A stretch of 18,697 nucleotides of DNA from DAOUJI01 sp034422875 (GCA_034422875.1 DAOUJI010000030.1:1-18697), one strand, 5' to 3'; counted from the stretch's first letter, positions 8,731-15,098 are shown. Numbers and translations: made by a program. Notes: generated from the letters alone by a model not told the origin.

Positions 8731-9069
8731 TTAGCTGTTGACTACAGCAACGGCTTCGTCCTTGGAGTTGTGGATCGGTATGATTTGTGAGAAGCCGCTG
8801 ATTTCGAATATCTCACGAATGGGTTCCGTGGGCGAACAGACCACGAAATTGGTGTTTGCTGACCGTAGAGTCTTCGCCACCATGAGAATGACGCGGAGGC
8901 CCGCACTGCTGATGTATGAGAGTCCTCCAAGATCCAACACTACAGCCGAACCGCTTCCATCGTTGACGGCTCCCAACTCTTCCTGAAATTGGCTCGCATT
9001 CGCGCTGTCGACGCGGCCGCTGGCTACGGCGACTAGAGTTGATCCCTCGCGTTCGATTGTCACTGCCAT
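8731..9069 (-). CDS. STAS-domain anti-sigma factor antagonist (RsbV/SpoIIAA type)
   Basis: This 112-residue single-domain protein fits the STAS antagonist family in length and pattern: GRVDSANASQFQEEL (18-32), VVLDLGGLSYISSAGLRVIL (43-62) and a final helix region. The serine normally phosphorylated by the RsbW-type kinase lies in YISSAGLR. Ser55 is the better candidate by alignment with RsbV and SpoIIAA, and Ser54 is next to it. Unphosphorylated, it would bind the anti-sigma kinase and free that kinase's partner. The start at 9069 is well supported by AGGAGG 7 bases upstream. It is the first gene of the operon and has the best ribosome site in it, consistent with an antagonist needed in excess. 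The phosphatase gene follows after 16 bases. Confidence 0.93.
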   Translation of the reverse strand: MAVTIEREGSTLVAVASGRVDSANASQFQEELGAVNDGSGSAVVLDLGGLSYISSAGLRVILMVAKTLRSANTNFVVCSPTEPIREIFEISGFSQIIPIHNSKDEAVAVVNS

Positions 9070-9076
9070 TGGTCCG

Positions 9077-9082
9077 CCTCCT
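9077..9082 (-). promoter_or_regulatory. strong ribosome binding site of the STAS gene
   Basis: AGGAGG on the minus strand, 7 bases before the ATG at 9069. It is the strongest ribosome site of the operon; three of the downstream genes rely on 4-base overlaps with the gene before them. Confidence 0.75.
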
Positions 9083-9157
9083 AAAAGGTCTTAGGGGATA
9101 TTTCAGGTTCTAGAAACTCTTCCAATATCGTGCATGTTTAGCTCGCTAGTGTAACAT

Positions 9158-9166
9158 ATTATCATA
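9158..9166 (-). promoter_or_regulatory. AT-rich candidate -10 region of the signalling operon
   Basis: In an otherwise GC-rich gap, the minus strand reads TATGATAAT about 90 bases before the STAS start, inside an AT-rich stretch (9110-9180). TATGAT and GATAAT each match the -10 consensus at 5 of 6 positions, but no convincing -35 box lies 16-18 bases upstream. A non-housekeeping sigma factor or an activator may be used. The rest of the gap (9083-9374) holds no gene I can support. Confidence 0.25.
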
Positions 9167-9189
9167 TCTTCCAAAATTGGACAGCGCCC

Positions 9190-9215
9190 AGCCCGCCCAG
9201 TCTGCCTGACGGGCT
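9190..9215 (-). terminator. weak inverted repeat after the beta-propeller gene, possible terminator
   Basis: AGCCCG (9190-9195) and CGGGCT (9210-9215) form a 6-base stem, extended by a CAG/CTG pairing inside the loop. On the minus strand it follows the beta-propeller gene and precedes the signalling operon. There is only a short TTTT further downstream and no adjoining T-run, so a terminator role is uncertain. Confidence 0.2.
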
Positions 9216-9374
9216 TCCCGACCTGGCTTCTGCAATGGAACGAATGCCTCTGTATGGCGGTGGAACGGCCTTATGCGGGGTCGCGAAGCTGTCTAGGCTC
9301 TATCTATGATTGTAGCTTCAACCGCCGCACTGCGCCACTAGTACAGCACGGCGACCAGGATAGCCTAAGGCCCT

Positions 9375-11180
9375 CTATCCGCCTGCCGGAGCAGGGAAGG
9401 CGTAGACGCTGCCGTCCAGCGCCCCCACGTACAACACTCCGTCGGACACTGTGTATGACGGGACGCCGTCGAAGTAGCCCTTCTGGAATTTCCAGAGTTC
9501 TTCGCCTGTAGCCGCGTTGATAGCTCGCAGGTTGCCGTCGCTGGATTCGGCGTAAAGCACACCGTCGGTCACTGAGGGTGAAGCCAATCTCGAATCCGTT
9601 CCCTCACGGCTCCAGACGAGGTCGCCAGTGGCGGCATTCAGTGCGTAGAACTGGCCGTCTTCCGACGACGTGTACACCATGCCGTCAGCGACCAGAGGTC
9701 TGATGTTGATGAGTTCGCTGGCTTCGTATGACCAGATTGGTTGCCCTGTTGCAGCATCGAGAGCGTACAAGATGTCATTCGGTGAGAAGTAGTAGACACC
9801 GTCCACGACTGTTGCCGTGAAGTCCCTCGCGGGGTACATCTCTGTGTCGTAGCTCCATATCTCTGCTCCGGTCGCCTCGTCAAGAGCATGGGCCGTAGTT
9901 ACCGCTGTCAAGTAAACCACTCCGTCGACGACTGTGGCAGGAGATTCGGCCCCTAAGCTGACGCTGAAGCTCCAGGACAGCTCTCCGGTGGAGGCGTCCA
10001 GGGCGTAAAATTCACCGCCTTCGCCGGGCATGTATACCTTGCCGCCAGCCACCGTCAGGGCGAACCTGTCTATATAAGGATATGGCATCGGGGAGACCCA
10101 AAGGACATCGCCTGACTTGGCGTTTACAGCATGGAGCTTTTGGTCCCCATCTGCTCTGGCTTTGAAGTAGACGACTCCCTTGCTTACGACAGGTGAGTAT
10201 TGCACCCAATCTTCTGTGTCGTGGCTCCACAGCTCACTTCCTGTGGATGTGTCCACGGCATAGACGTGGTTGTCGTTGGACCCCACGTACACCACGCCGT
10301 CTACCACGGTTGGGGACGACCGTACTACGTCCCCGGTCCTGAAGCTCCCCAGTTCAAACCCCGTTGAGGCGTCCAGAGCGTATACGTTGTTGTCATCGGA
10401 GCCGACGTACACTACTCCGTCAACCACGGTGGGCGCGTTAACGACGAACCCTCCGGTGGGATGGCTCCAGAGCATGTCGCCCCCCGACTGCATGGAATCC
10501 TGAGGACCCTCGCCCATCATCAGCTCAGGGGCGCAAGTCACGATCCCGATGGTGAATATCTGCATCGCTTCCATGTCGGAAGGCTTGGCGCCCGGCATGG
10601 AGGCCGCGAGTATTCCGGCCACGTCGATCTCCAGCAACAGGTCCCGCAGGCACTGTTCCGCCTCCTCATTCAATCCACCCGCCTGCCCCTGGAAGGTGGC
10701 GAGGAACAATGTGGAGGCGGTTTCTTTAGACAGACACCGGAAAATCGATGGAATCGAAGTCTCGCCACCGCTTTCGGACATGACCCGCTGGGACGATATC
10801 GTCTGCATCAGGTCGTCACCGAGCTCGGAGGAAATGCATTCCCGCTCCGGCTCGGTGAATGCGTCGAACAACTCTTGCCAGCGTGTGGCGGGGGTCAATT
10901 CGACGCTGAACTCCCCGGCGGAGGGTGAGACGGGCATGGCCGTCGGTTCAAGGGTTGCCGGGACCGGTGTTGGGGGAACTGGAGTTGGTGTAGGCACGGG
11001 TGTGGCCGTCGGCTCCGGGGTGGCGGTAGGAGCGGCAGTGGGAGGAGTGGTGGCTGTTGGGTCCGGGTCGCCGCCGCAGGCCGCCAACACGACGACGCAC
11101 GTCATGCATAGCGCCATTATCAATGCGGCACGGGGCGCGAGTCCTGCTAGCCTGCGAATGATGGGAAGTGTGAACGCCAT
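9375..11180 (-). CDS. PQQ-like beta-propeller repeat lipoprotein with an N-terminal four-cysteine domain
   Basis: This 601-residue protein starts at an ATG with AGGAGG 7 bases upstream. A hydrophobic segment ends in the lipobox VVLAAC (Cys35), so it is anchored outside the membrane. Residues 36-88 are a Thr/Pro-rich spacer. Residues about 90-222 form a domain I do not recognise, with four cysteines (115, 149, 177, 216) that could form disulphides. From about 236 to the end there are nine repeats of about 38-46 residues, each of the form W-S-x(n)-VVDGVVYVGS-x(n)-YALDASTG. This is the PQQ-enzyme-like or BamB-like beta-propeller pattern. No residues for PQQ or metal catalysis are evident, so a binding or scaffold role is more likely than dehydrogenase activity. 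It stands alone, with gaps of 305 and 159 bases to its neighbours. The fold is secure; the function is unknown. Confidence 0.9.
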   Translation of the reverse strand: MAFTLPIIRRLAGLAPRAALIMALCMTCVVVLAACGGDPDPTATTPPTAAPTATPEPTATPVPTPTPVPPTPVPATLEPTAMPVSPSAGEFSVELTPATRWQELFDAFTEPERECISSELGDDLMQTISSQRVMSESGGETSIPSIFRCLSKETASTLFLATFQGQAGGLNEEAEQCLRDLLLEIDVAGILAASMPGAKPSDMEAMQIFTIGIVTCAPELMMGEGPQDSMQSGGDMLWSHPTGGFVVNAPTVVDGVVYVGSDDNNVYALDASTGFELGSFRTGDVVRSSPTVVDGVVYVGSNDNHVYAVDTSTGSELWSHDTEDWVQYSPVVSKGVVYFKARADGDQKLHAVNAKSGDVLWVSPMPYPYIDRFALTVAGGKVYMPGEGGEFYALDASTGELSWSFSVSLGAESPATVVDGVVYLTAVTTAHALDEATGAEIWSYDTEMYPARDFTATVVDGVYYFSPNDILYALDAATGQPIWSYEASELINIRPLVADGMVYTSSEDGQFYALNAATGDLVWSREGTDSRLASPSVTDGVLYAESSDGNLRAINAATGEELWKFQKGYFDGVPSYTVSDGVLYVGALDGSVYAFPAPAGG

Positions 11181-11257
11181 CGACCTGCCTCCTGCAGCCG
11201 CGGTCGCCGTGGTCGGCGCCGGGCCCGATCTAGCCTGGGAAGAGCTCTTGGCCCTTC

Positions 11258-11263
11258 ATTATA
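11258..11263 (-). promoter_or_regulatory. candidate -10 box of the beta-propeller gene
   Basis: A perfect TATAAT on the minus strand, in the context TACTAATATAAT, lies 77 bases before the ATG at 11180 in the gap between two minus-strand genes. No good -35 hexamer is seen at 16-18 bases, so this rests on the -10 box alone. Confidence 0.35.
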
Positions 11264-11339
11264 TTAGTACGGCTGATTGTAGAGAGCAGATTGGTTAGGC
11301 GCCGACGGGTTTCAGGGAGTCAGGGGTGGTCGAAGGGGG

Positions 11340-13826
11340 TCACAGGGACTTGACGGCGTTCTCGATGGTCCAGGTGGCGTCCTCGTAGTCCGTGCCGGGG
11401 GGGAAGCTGAGCGGCTCTCCCAGGCGGACCTCCACGCGGCCGCGCCGGAGTATGGGAAACCGCGCCGGCGAACCCAGGTCATGGATGTGCAGCCGCAGGG
11501 GGACGACGGGAATCTGCCCCTCCACGGCCACCAGCCCCGCGCCCCTCATGAAGGGCTTGATGGGGCCTCCAACGGTAAGCTCGCCCTCAGGATAAATCAG
11601 CACCGACCAGCCGTTGTCCATGATCTTGCCCATGTTCTCCAGGCTGGGGCGGACGGGTCCCTCGGTGGCCAGGGGGAAGCCGTTGCCCAGCAGCGGGTTC
11701 ACGACCCACCACACGGGGTTCCGCCACAGGTTCGCGGCCCCGGCAACGGCCATGCGCCGCCGCCACTTGAGGGGCACGGCCTTGATAATCAGCGGATTGT
11801 CCAGGCCCAGGTGGTGGTTGGAGGCGAAGAGCACGGGCCCCGTCACCCCTTCCAGGTTCTCGCGGCCCACGACCTTCAGGCCGTAGGGGAGGCTCACCAG
11901 CGGGAAGACCACCGTCCGCTGGAGGAAGCCCCGCAGCATCCGGCACCACCACCGCATGCCCCAGGCCGGGAAGCTCATCCGCACCGGGTTGCGCGATCCC
12001 TCCTCCACCAGCTCCGTCAGCTCCCGCAGCGTCGTGCTCGACCCTATCTGGCTTTCGTCCAGGTAGATGTCCAGGTCGGCCTCTATGGCCGAGAGCAGCT
12101 CGATGCGGCCCAGGGAGTCCAGTTTCAGGTCGTCGCCCAGGGTCAGGTCGTCGTGAAGTTCCCCGACGGCGCGCTTGCTCACGTCGGCGACGACGTCCCG
12201 GAGGCCCCGCGCTTCGCCTGCCGGGCTGCGGCTGGCGGACGCGGCAGGCGCGTCCTGCTGTATCCGGCCCAGAATCGTGTCGATGACCAGGTTCTTCTTT
12301 ACCTTAAGGGTATGGGTGCGGGGGAAGTCCTCGTCGGGCCACACGGTGAAGCCCCGGATGCGCTGCTGTTCGGCCAGGCGCCCGTTGGCCCAGGACACCA
12401 CATCCTGGGCGGCGTCGGCATCGTCCAGGATAAGCGCGGCGTGCACCTCTATAGATGAGCCCCGCTCCAGGCCCACCACCGCAGCGTCAGTGACGTTGGG
12501 GTGCTTGGTCAGCGCCGCCTCCACGTCCTCTGGGAAGACGTTCTGGCCGCTGGGGAGGGCGATCATGTCCTTCTTGCGGCCCTGGATATGCAGGAAACCG
12601 TTCTCGTCCATGAACCCCAGGTCTCCCGTTTTGTACCAGCCGTCCTCGAAGGCTGCGGCTGTGGCCTCGGGGTTGTTCCAGTAGCCGGGAGTGATGCTGT
12701 CGCCCCGGGCCAGGATTTCCCCGTCGCCGCTTATCTGCACCTCCACGTTGGGCAGAGGGCGCCCGGTGGAGTCGGGCCGCCTTTCCTTTATAGAGTGGTT
12801 GCTTATCACCGGCGAGGCCTCGGTGGCGCCGTACCCCTGGACGATCTTCACGCCCATCGCCTCCCACTTCCGGCCCAGGTCCGTGTCCAGCGCCGCTCCG
12901 CCGGACACGATGAAGTCCAGCTTCCCGCCGAACTGGCGGTGCACCCTGCCGAACAGATACCGCCTCAGGGGGAAGGGAGTCTTCGCCGCAACCTTGTGGA
13001 GCTTGTTCCAGAGGGCCTCCTTGCCCTGGCGCTTCACCTCCCGCTCCACGCCGTTCATCAGAAGCTCCAGGCCCTGGGGCACCAGCAGCATGATGGTTAT
13101 GCGCCGCTCCCGCATGGTCTGGGCCAGCACCGTCGGGCGGCGGCTTATGGGATAGGTCACGCTGGCGCCGTTGTACAGCGTCAGCAGCAGCCCGCCCATC
13201 TGCTCGTACATGTGGCTCAGGGGCAGGATGGACAGCAGGCGGCTGGAGGGCTTGACCCCGATGTAGGCCGAGACGCCCTCGATGTTGGCCGTCAGGTTGC
13301 GGTGGGTGATCATCACGCCCTTGGGGTCGCCGGTGGTGCCGGAGGTGAACATTATCTCCACCAGGTCGTCGGGGGTTATTTCAACAGGCTCCGGCAGAGG
13401 CATGTCGCCGATGGCCTCCTCCAGCTCCTCGAAGCTCATCTCCGGGACGTCCAGCTCCACGCCGCCCCTGGGGGTGAAGGCCGACGTGAAGGCCAGTCTG
13501 GGGTCGGTGCGAGAGGCCACCTTCTCCACGTAGTCCGGCTCACTGCGCACGTCCAGGGGCACGGCCACCACGCCCGCCCGGATGCATCCGAAGAAGATTA
13601 TCACCCAGTGGGGGGAGTTGGGGCCCCAGATGATGACCCGGTCGCCCTTCTTCAGGCCCCGGGACTGGAGCAGCGACGCCATGCGCCCCGAGTCCTCCCA
13701 CAGCCGCCGGTAGCTCCAGCGCAGGTAGCGGAAGGCCGGCTTCAGCAGCAGCGCGTCCCGCGACCCGTGCCGCTCCACCGCCAGCCGCAGGAACTCCACC
13801 AGCGTCTCGCCCACTGTTCCAGTCAT
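11340..13826 (-). CDS. trifunctional fusion: AMP-binding acyl-CoA/acyl-ACP synthetase, acyl carrier domain, PlsC-type acyltransferase
   Basis: An 828-residue protein is read from the ATG at 13826. Residues 1 to about 520 are an adenylate-forming acyl ligase: P-loop TSGTTGDPKG (161-170), GYGATEASP (331-339), TGDLG (400-404), a GRKKD hinge (416-420) and a C-terminal lysine region THTLKVKKN. About 545-610 is a carrier domain with Ser571 in KLDSLGRIEL as the phosphopantetheine site. About 640-828 is a lysophospholipid acyltransferase with the catalytic block NHHLGLD (670-676, HX4D) and YPEGEL (745-750). The layout implies that a fatty acid is activated, passed to the tethered carrier and transferred to a lysolipid at the membrane. 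It resembles E. coli Aas in components but with the order reversed and an internal carrier. The frame continues open upstream to 14486, but that part translates only intergenic repeats and overlaps a plus-strand gene, so I exclude it. The 13826 start lacks a close ribosome site; GGGTGG about 12 bases upstream is the only candidate. Confidence 0.92.
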   Translation of the reverse strand: MTGTVGETLVEFLRLAVERHGSRDALLLKPAFRYLRWSYRRLWEDSGRMASLLQSRGLKKGDRVIIWGPNSPHWVIIFFGCIRAGVVAVPLDVRSEPDYVEKVASRTDPRLAFTSAFTPRGGVELDVPEMSFEELEEAIGDMPLPEPVEITPDDLVEIMFTSGTTGDPKGVMITHRNLTANIEGVSAYIGVKPSSRLLSILPLSHMYEQMGGLLLTLYNGASVTYPISRRPTVLAQTMRERRITIMLLVPQGLELLMNGVEREVKRQGKEALWNKLHKVAAKTPFPLRRYLFGRVHRQFGGKLDFIVSGGAALDTDLGRKWEAMGVKIVQGYGATEASPVISNHSIKERRPDSTGRPLPNVEVQISGDGEILARGDSITPGYWNNPEATAAAFEDGWYKTGDLGFMDENGFLHIQGRKKDMIALPSGQNVFPEDVEAALTKHPNVTDAAVVGLERGSSIEVHAALILDDADAAQDVVSWANGRLAEQQRIRGFTVWPDEDFPRTHTLKVKKNLVIDTILGRIQQDAPAASASRSPAGEARGLRDVVADVSKRAVGELHDDLTLGDDLKLDSLGRIELLSAIEADLDIYLDESQIGSSTTLRELTELVEEGSRNPVRMSFPAWGMRWWCRMLRGFLQRTVVFPLVSLPYGLKVVGRENLEGVTGPVLFASNHHLGLDNPLIIKAVPLKWRRRMAVAGAANLWRNPVWWVVNPLLGNGFPLATEGPVRPSLENMGKIMDNGWSVLIYPEGELTVGGPIKPFMRGAGLVAVEGQIPVVPLRLHIHDLGSPARFPILRRGRVEVRLGEPLSFPPGTDYEDATWTIENAVKSL

Positions 13827-13842
13827 GGGGTCATGATACCAC

Positions 13843-13898
13843 CCTTCGGCAAGCTCAGGGCAGGCTCCTTCGGCAAGCTCAGGGCAGGCTCCTTCGGC
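13843..13898. repeat. 24-base tandem direct repeat (two full copies plus 8 bases)
   Basis: The unit begins CCTTCGGCAAGCTCAGGGCA and ends GGCT. Copies are at 13843-13866 and 13867-13890, and a third breaks off after CCTTCGGC. Diverged inverted copies lie at 14078-14101 and 15164-15187. It sits directly upstream of the acyl ligase fusion start, so it could affect that gene's leader. Confidence 0.85.
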
Positions 13899-13922
13899 GG
13901 GGTCTGCCCTCACCCGAGGGAC

Positions 13923-13965
13923 GGGAACGCAATGACGCAGGGGCGCAATGGCGCAAGAGCCCCTG
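13923..13965. repeat. GCGCAATG-type repeat, copy 1
   Basis: A 43-base block beginning GGGAACGCAATGACGCAGG. It recurs at 14913-14955 with only two substitutions. The block itself contains an internal near-repeat of CGCAATGGCGCA. Confidence 0.8.
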
Positions 13966-14030
13966 ACGCCCGCCCCTACATATATAAGGGAGAGGGGGCA
14001 AAGGTGTGCCTCTTCCCCCCCACCCCCGTC

Positions 14031-14050
14031 ATTCCTGCGGAGGCAGGAAT
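14031..14050. repeat. perfect 8-base inverted repeat (ATTCCTGC arms)
   Basis: ATTCCTGC (14031-14038), loop GGAG, then GCAGGAAT (14043-14050). With its CGTC leader and CCAGGA tail it looks like a dispersed intergenic repeat that often appears in translated frames as VIPAEAGIQ or its reverse. That recognition is from memory. Confidence 0.7.
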
Positions 14051-14077
14051 CCAGGAGGGCGCCTTTTTCGTGCGGGA

Positions 14078-14101
14078 GCCTGCCCTGAGCCCGTCGAAGG
14101 G
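14078..14101. repeat. inverted, diverged copy of the 24-base repeat
   Basis: GCCTGCCCTGAGCCCGTCGA followed by AGGG is the reverse complement of the tandem unit at 13843-13890 with two changes. The same version recurs at 15164-15187. Confidence 0.75.
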
Positions 14102-14107
14102 TTCCCA

Positions 14108-14132
14108 GGGCGCCCACGAGAGGCGCCCCTAC
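14108..14132. repeat. CGCCCCTAC hairpin element, copy 1
   Basis: A 25-base element containing GCGCCCACGAGAGGCGCC, whose arms pair as a hairpin. Copies are at 14831-14855, 15074-15098 and 15222-15246, and a related inverted element is at 15264-15288. Copies 1 and 3 also share flanks: GGTTCCCA before and a GGAGAGACGAAA block after. Confidence 0.85.
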
Positions 14133-14203
14133 GTTAGATGGAGAGACGAAAAGGCCCAGGCCGCCCCTGACGCCCGCCCCTACACCGCCGGACATCCAGG
14201 GGT

Positions 14204-14209
14204 TATAAT
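14204..14209 (+). promoter_or_regulatory. candidate -10 box of the first coiled-coil gene
   Basis: A perfect TATAAT, 34 bases before the ATG at 14244. No good -35 box is evident. The second copy of the gene also has a TATAAT upstream, which strengthens the case that both are promoters. Confidence 0.4.
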
Positions 14210-14243
14210 AGGTCAACGGGCCTGACCTGAGCAGGGAGTTTGC

Positions 14244-14483
14244 ATGGTGACCTCTGAAGAGAGAATGAGCAGGCTGGAAGGCGCCTACGAACAGGTTGAC
14301 CGGCGCCTCGACGCTATAGATAGGCGCCTGGACGGGATAGACAAGCGCTTCGACGTAGTGGACAGGCGCTTCGGTGAGGTACAGGCTGCTATGGACCGCC
14401 GTTTCAACAGCCTCACGGTGCTGATTGGCGGCGGGTGGATTACGGTCATGGGGGCCATCATCGGCCTCATCGTCACCAGTTAG
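14244..14483 (+). CDS. small coiled-coil protein with C-terminal membrane anchor, copy 1
   Basis: A 79-residue protein, start ATG with GGGAG about 8 bases upstream. Residues 1-19 (MVTSEERMSRLEGAYEQVD) lead into four regular heptads such as VDRRLDAIDRRLDG, a strong coiled coil. Residues about 59-79 (LIGGGWITVMGAIIGLIVTS at the end) form a single membrane segment at the very C-terminus. Such a layout suggests a tail-anchored oligomer with the coiled coil in the cytoplasm. The shape recalls XhlA-like and Borrelia Bdr-like proteins, but I cannot assign a family or function. A paralogue starts exactly 306 bases downstream, with nearly identical ends and a different middle. The acyl ligase frame extended upstream would overlap this gene on the other strand, and this gene is the more convincing of the two. 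Confidence 0.7.
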   Translation: MVTSEERMSRLEGAYEQVDRRLDAIDRRLDGIDKRFDVVDRRFGEVQAAMDRRFNSLTVLIGGGWITVMGAIIGLIVTS

Positions 14484-14515
14484 CACCCGGCGCTATAGGT
14501 CTAGTGGTTATGGTC

Positions 14516-14521
14516 TATAAT
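14516..14521 (+). promoter_or_regulatory. candidate -10 box of the second coiled-coil gene
   Basis: A perfect TATAAT, 28 bases before the ATG at 14550 and about 30 bases after the stop of the first copy. No clear -35 box. The flanking bases differ from those around the first TATAAT, so the two promoters are not simply copies. Confidence 0.4.
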
Positions 14522-14549
14522 AAGGAACAGACAGGGCCCAGGAGTTGGC

Positions 14550-14801
14550 ATGGTGACGTCTGAAGAGAGAATGAGCAGGCTGGAAGGCGCCTACGAACAG
14601 GTTGACCAGCGCCTCGATGGGATAGACCGGCGCCTCGACACGGTGGACCTCCGCTTCGTTGAGCTGCGCAGTGAGATGAACAGCGGTTTCACTGAGATGC
14701 GGCGAGAGATGAACAGCCGTTTCAACAACCTCATGGTGCTGATTGGCGGCGGGTGGATTACGGTCATGGGGGCCATCATCGGCCTCATCGTCACCAGTTA
14801 A
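14550..14801 (+). CDS. small coiled-coil protein with C-terminal membrane anchor, copy 2
   Basis: An 83-residue paralogue of the preceding gene, start ATG with AGGAG about 8 bases upstream. The first 19 residues and the last 21 are identical to copy 1. At DNA level the first 58 bases differ at one position and about 65 bases near the end are identical. The middle differs: after two heptads it has RFVELRSEMNSGFTEMRREM in place of copy 1's repeated RLD/RFD heptads, and it is four residues longer. It keeps the coiled-coil plus C-terminal anchor design. Two versions with one interface varied could form hetero-oligomers, which is inference. Function unknown. It ends just before a C-homopolymer tract. 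Confidence 0.7.
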   Translation: MVTSEERMSRLEGAYEQVDQRLDGIDRRLDTVDLRFVELRSEMNSGFTEMRREMNSRFNNLMVLIGGGWITVMGAIIGLIVTS

Positions 14802-14807
14802 CCCCCA

Positions 14808-14823
14808 CCCCCCCCCCCCCCCC
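14808..14823. repeat. 16-base C homopolymer
   Basis: An uninterrupted run of 16 C, preceded by ACCCCCA and followed by GCCCCCA, starting 7 bases after the stop of the second coiled-coil gene. Such tracts are unstable in replication and error-prone in sequencing and assembly, so the exact length is uncertain. Confidence 0.9.
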
Positions 14824-14830
14824 GCCCCCA

Positions 14831-14855
14831 GGGCGCCCACGAGAGGCGCCCCTAC
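14831..14855. repeat. CGCCCCTAC hairpin element, copy 2
   Basis: Same 25 bases as the element at 14108-14132, here followed by ATATATAG. The ATATATA tail also follows copy 4 (15222-15246) and the shorter CGCCCGCCCCTAC at 13969. Confidence 0.85.
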
Positions 14856-14912
14856 ATATATAGGGACCCCGTCCCCGGTATTTCCCCCCTCCCCCACCCG
14901 TCATTAAGGGGC

Positions 14913-14955
14913 GGGAACGCAATGGCGCAGGGGCGCAATGGCGCAAGAGTCCCTG
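14913..14955. repeat. GCGCAATG-type repeat, copy 2
   Basis: Second copy of the block at 13923-13965 with two substitutions, in the same orientation. Confidence 0.8.
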
Positions 14956-15073
14956 CCGGTCGCCCCTACGGTCCGGAATCCCCCGTTCGCCCTGAGCGAA
15001 GTGAAGTGGAGCCGTCAGGTGAAACGGAACGAAGTCGAAGGGTCGCCCCTACGGTCAGGGGACGGGGTTCCCA

Positions 15074-15098
15074 GGGCGCCCACGAGAGGCGCCCCTAC
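15074..15098. repeat. CGCCCCTAC hairpin element, copy 3
   Basis: Identical core to copy 1, with the same GGTTCCCA before it and a GGAGAGACGAAA block after it, so the shared unit with copy 1 is over 50 bases. Confidence 0.85.

Larger units (their letters stand above)
13827..14243. repeat. intergenic mosaic of short repeats, left part of the island
   Basis: This 417-base gap between divergently oriented genes holds no gene I can support. It is built from short GC-rich repeat units: a 24-base tandem repeat, a GCGCAATG-rich block, a CGCCCCTACA hairpin element, a hairpin with ATTCCTGC arms, and an inverted copy of the 24-base unit. Frames that run through it translate to repeat-derived peptide on either strand. 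Confidence 0.8.

Noticed and set aside
12501..14225. 574-codon open frame on the plus strand
   Set aside because: Antisense to the acyl ligase fusion and then through the repeat island. The translation is His/Gln/Arg-rich with no family resemblance.
14508..14897. 129-codon open frame on the minus strand
   Set aside because: Antisense to the second coiled-coil gene and the C tract. The plus-strand paralogue pair has ribosome sites and a conserved sequence, which this frame lacks.
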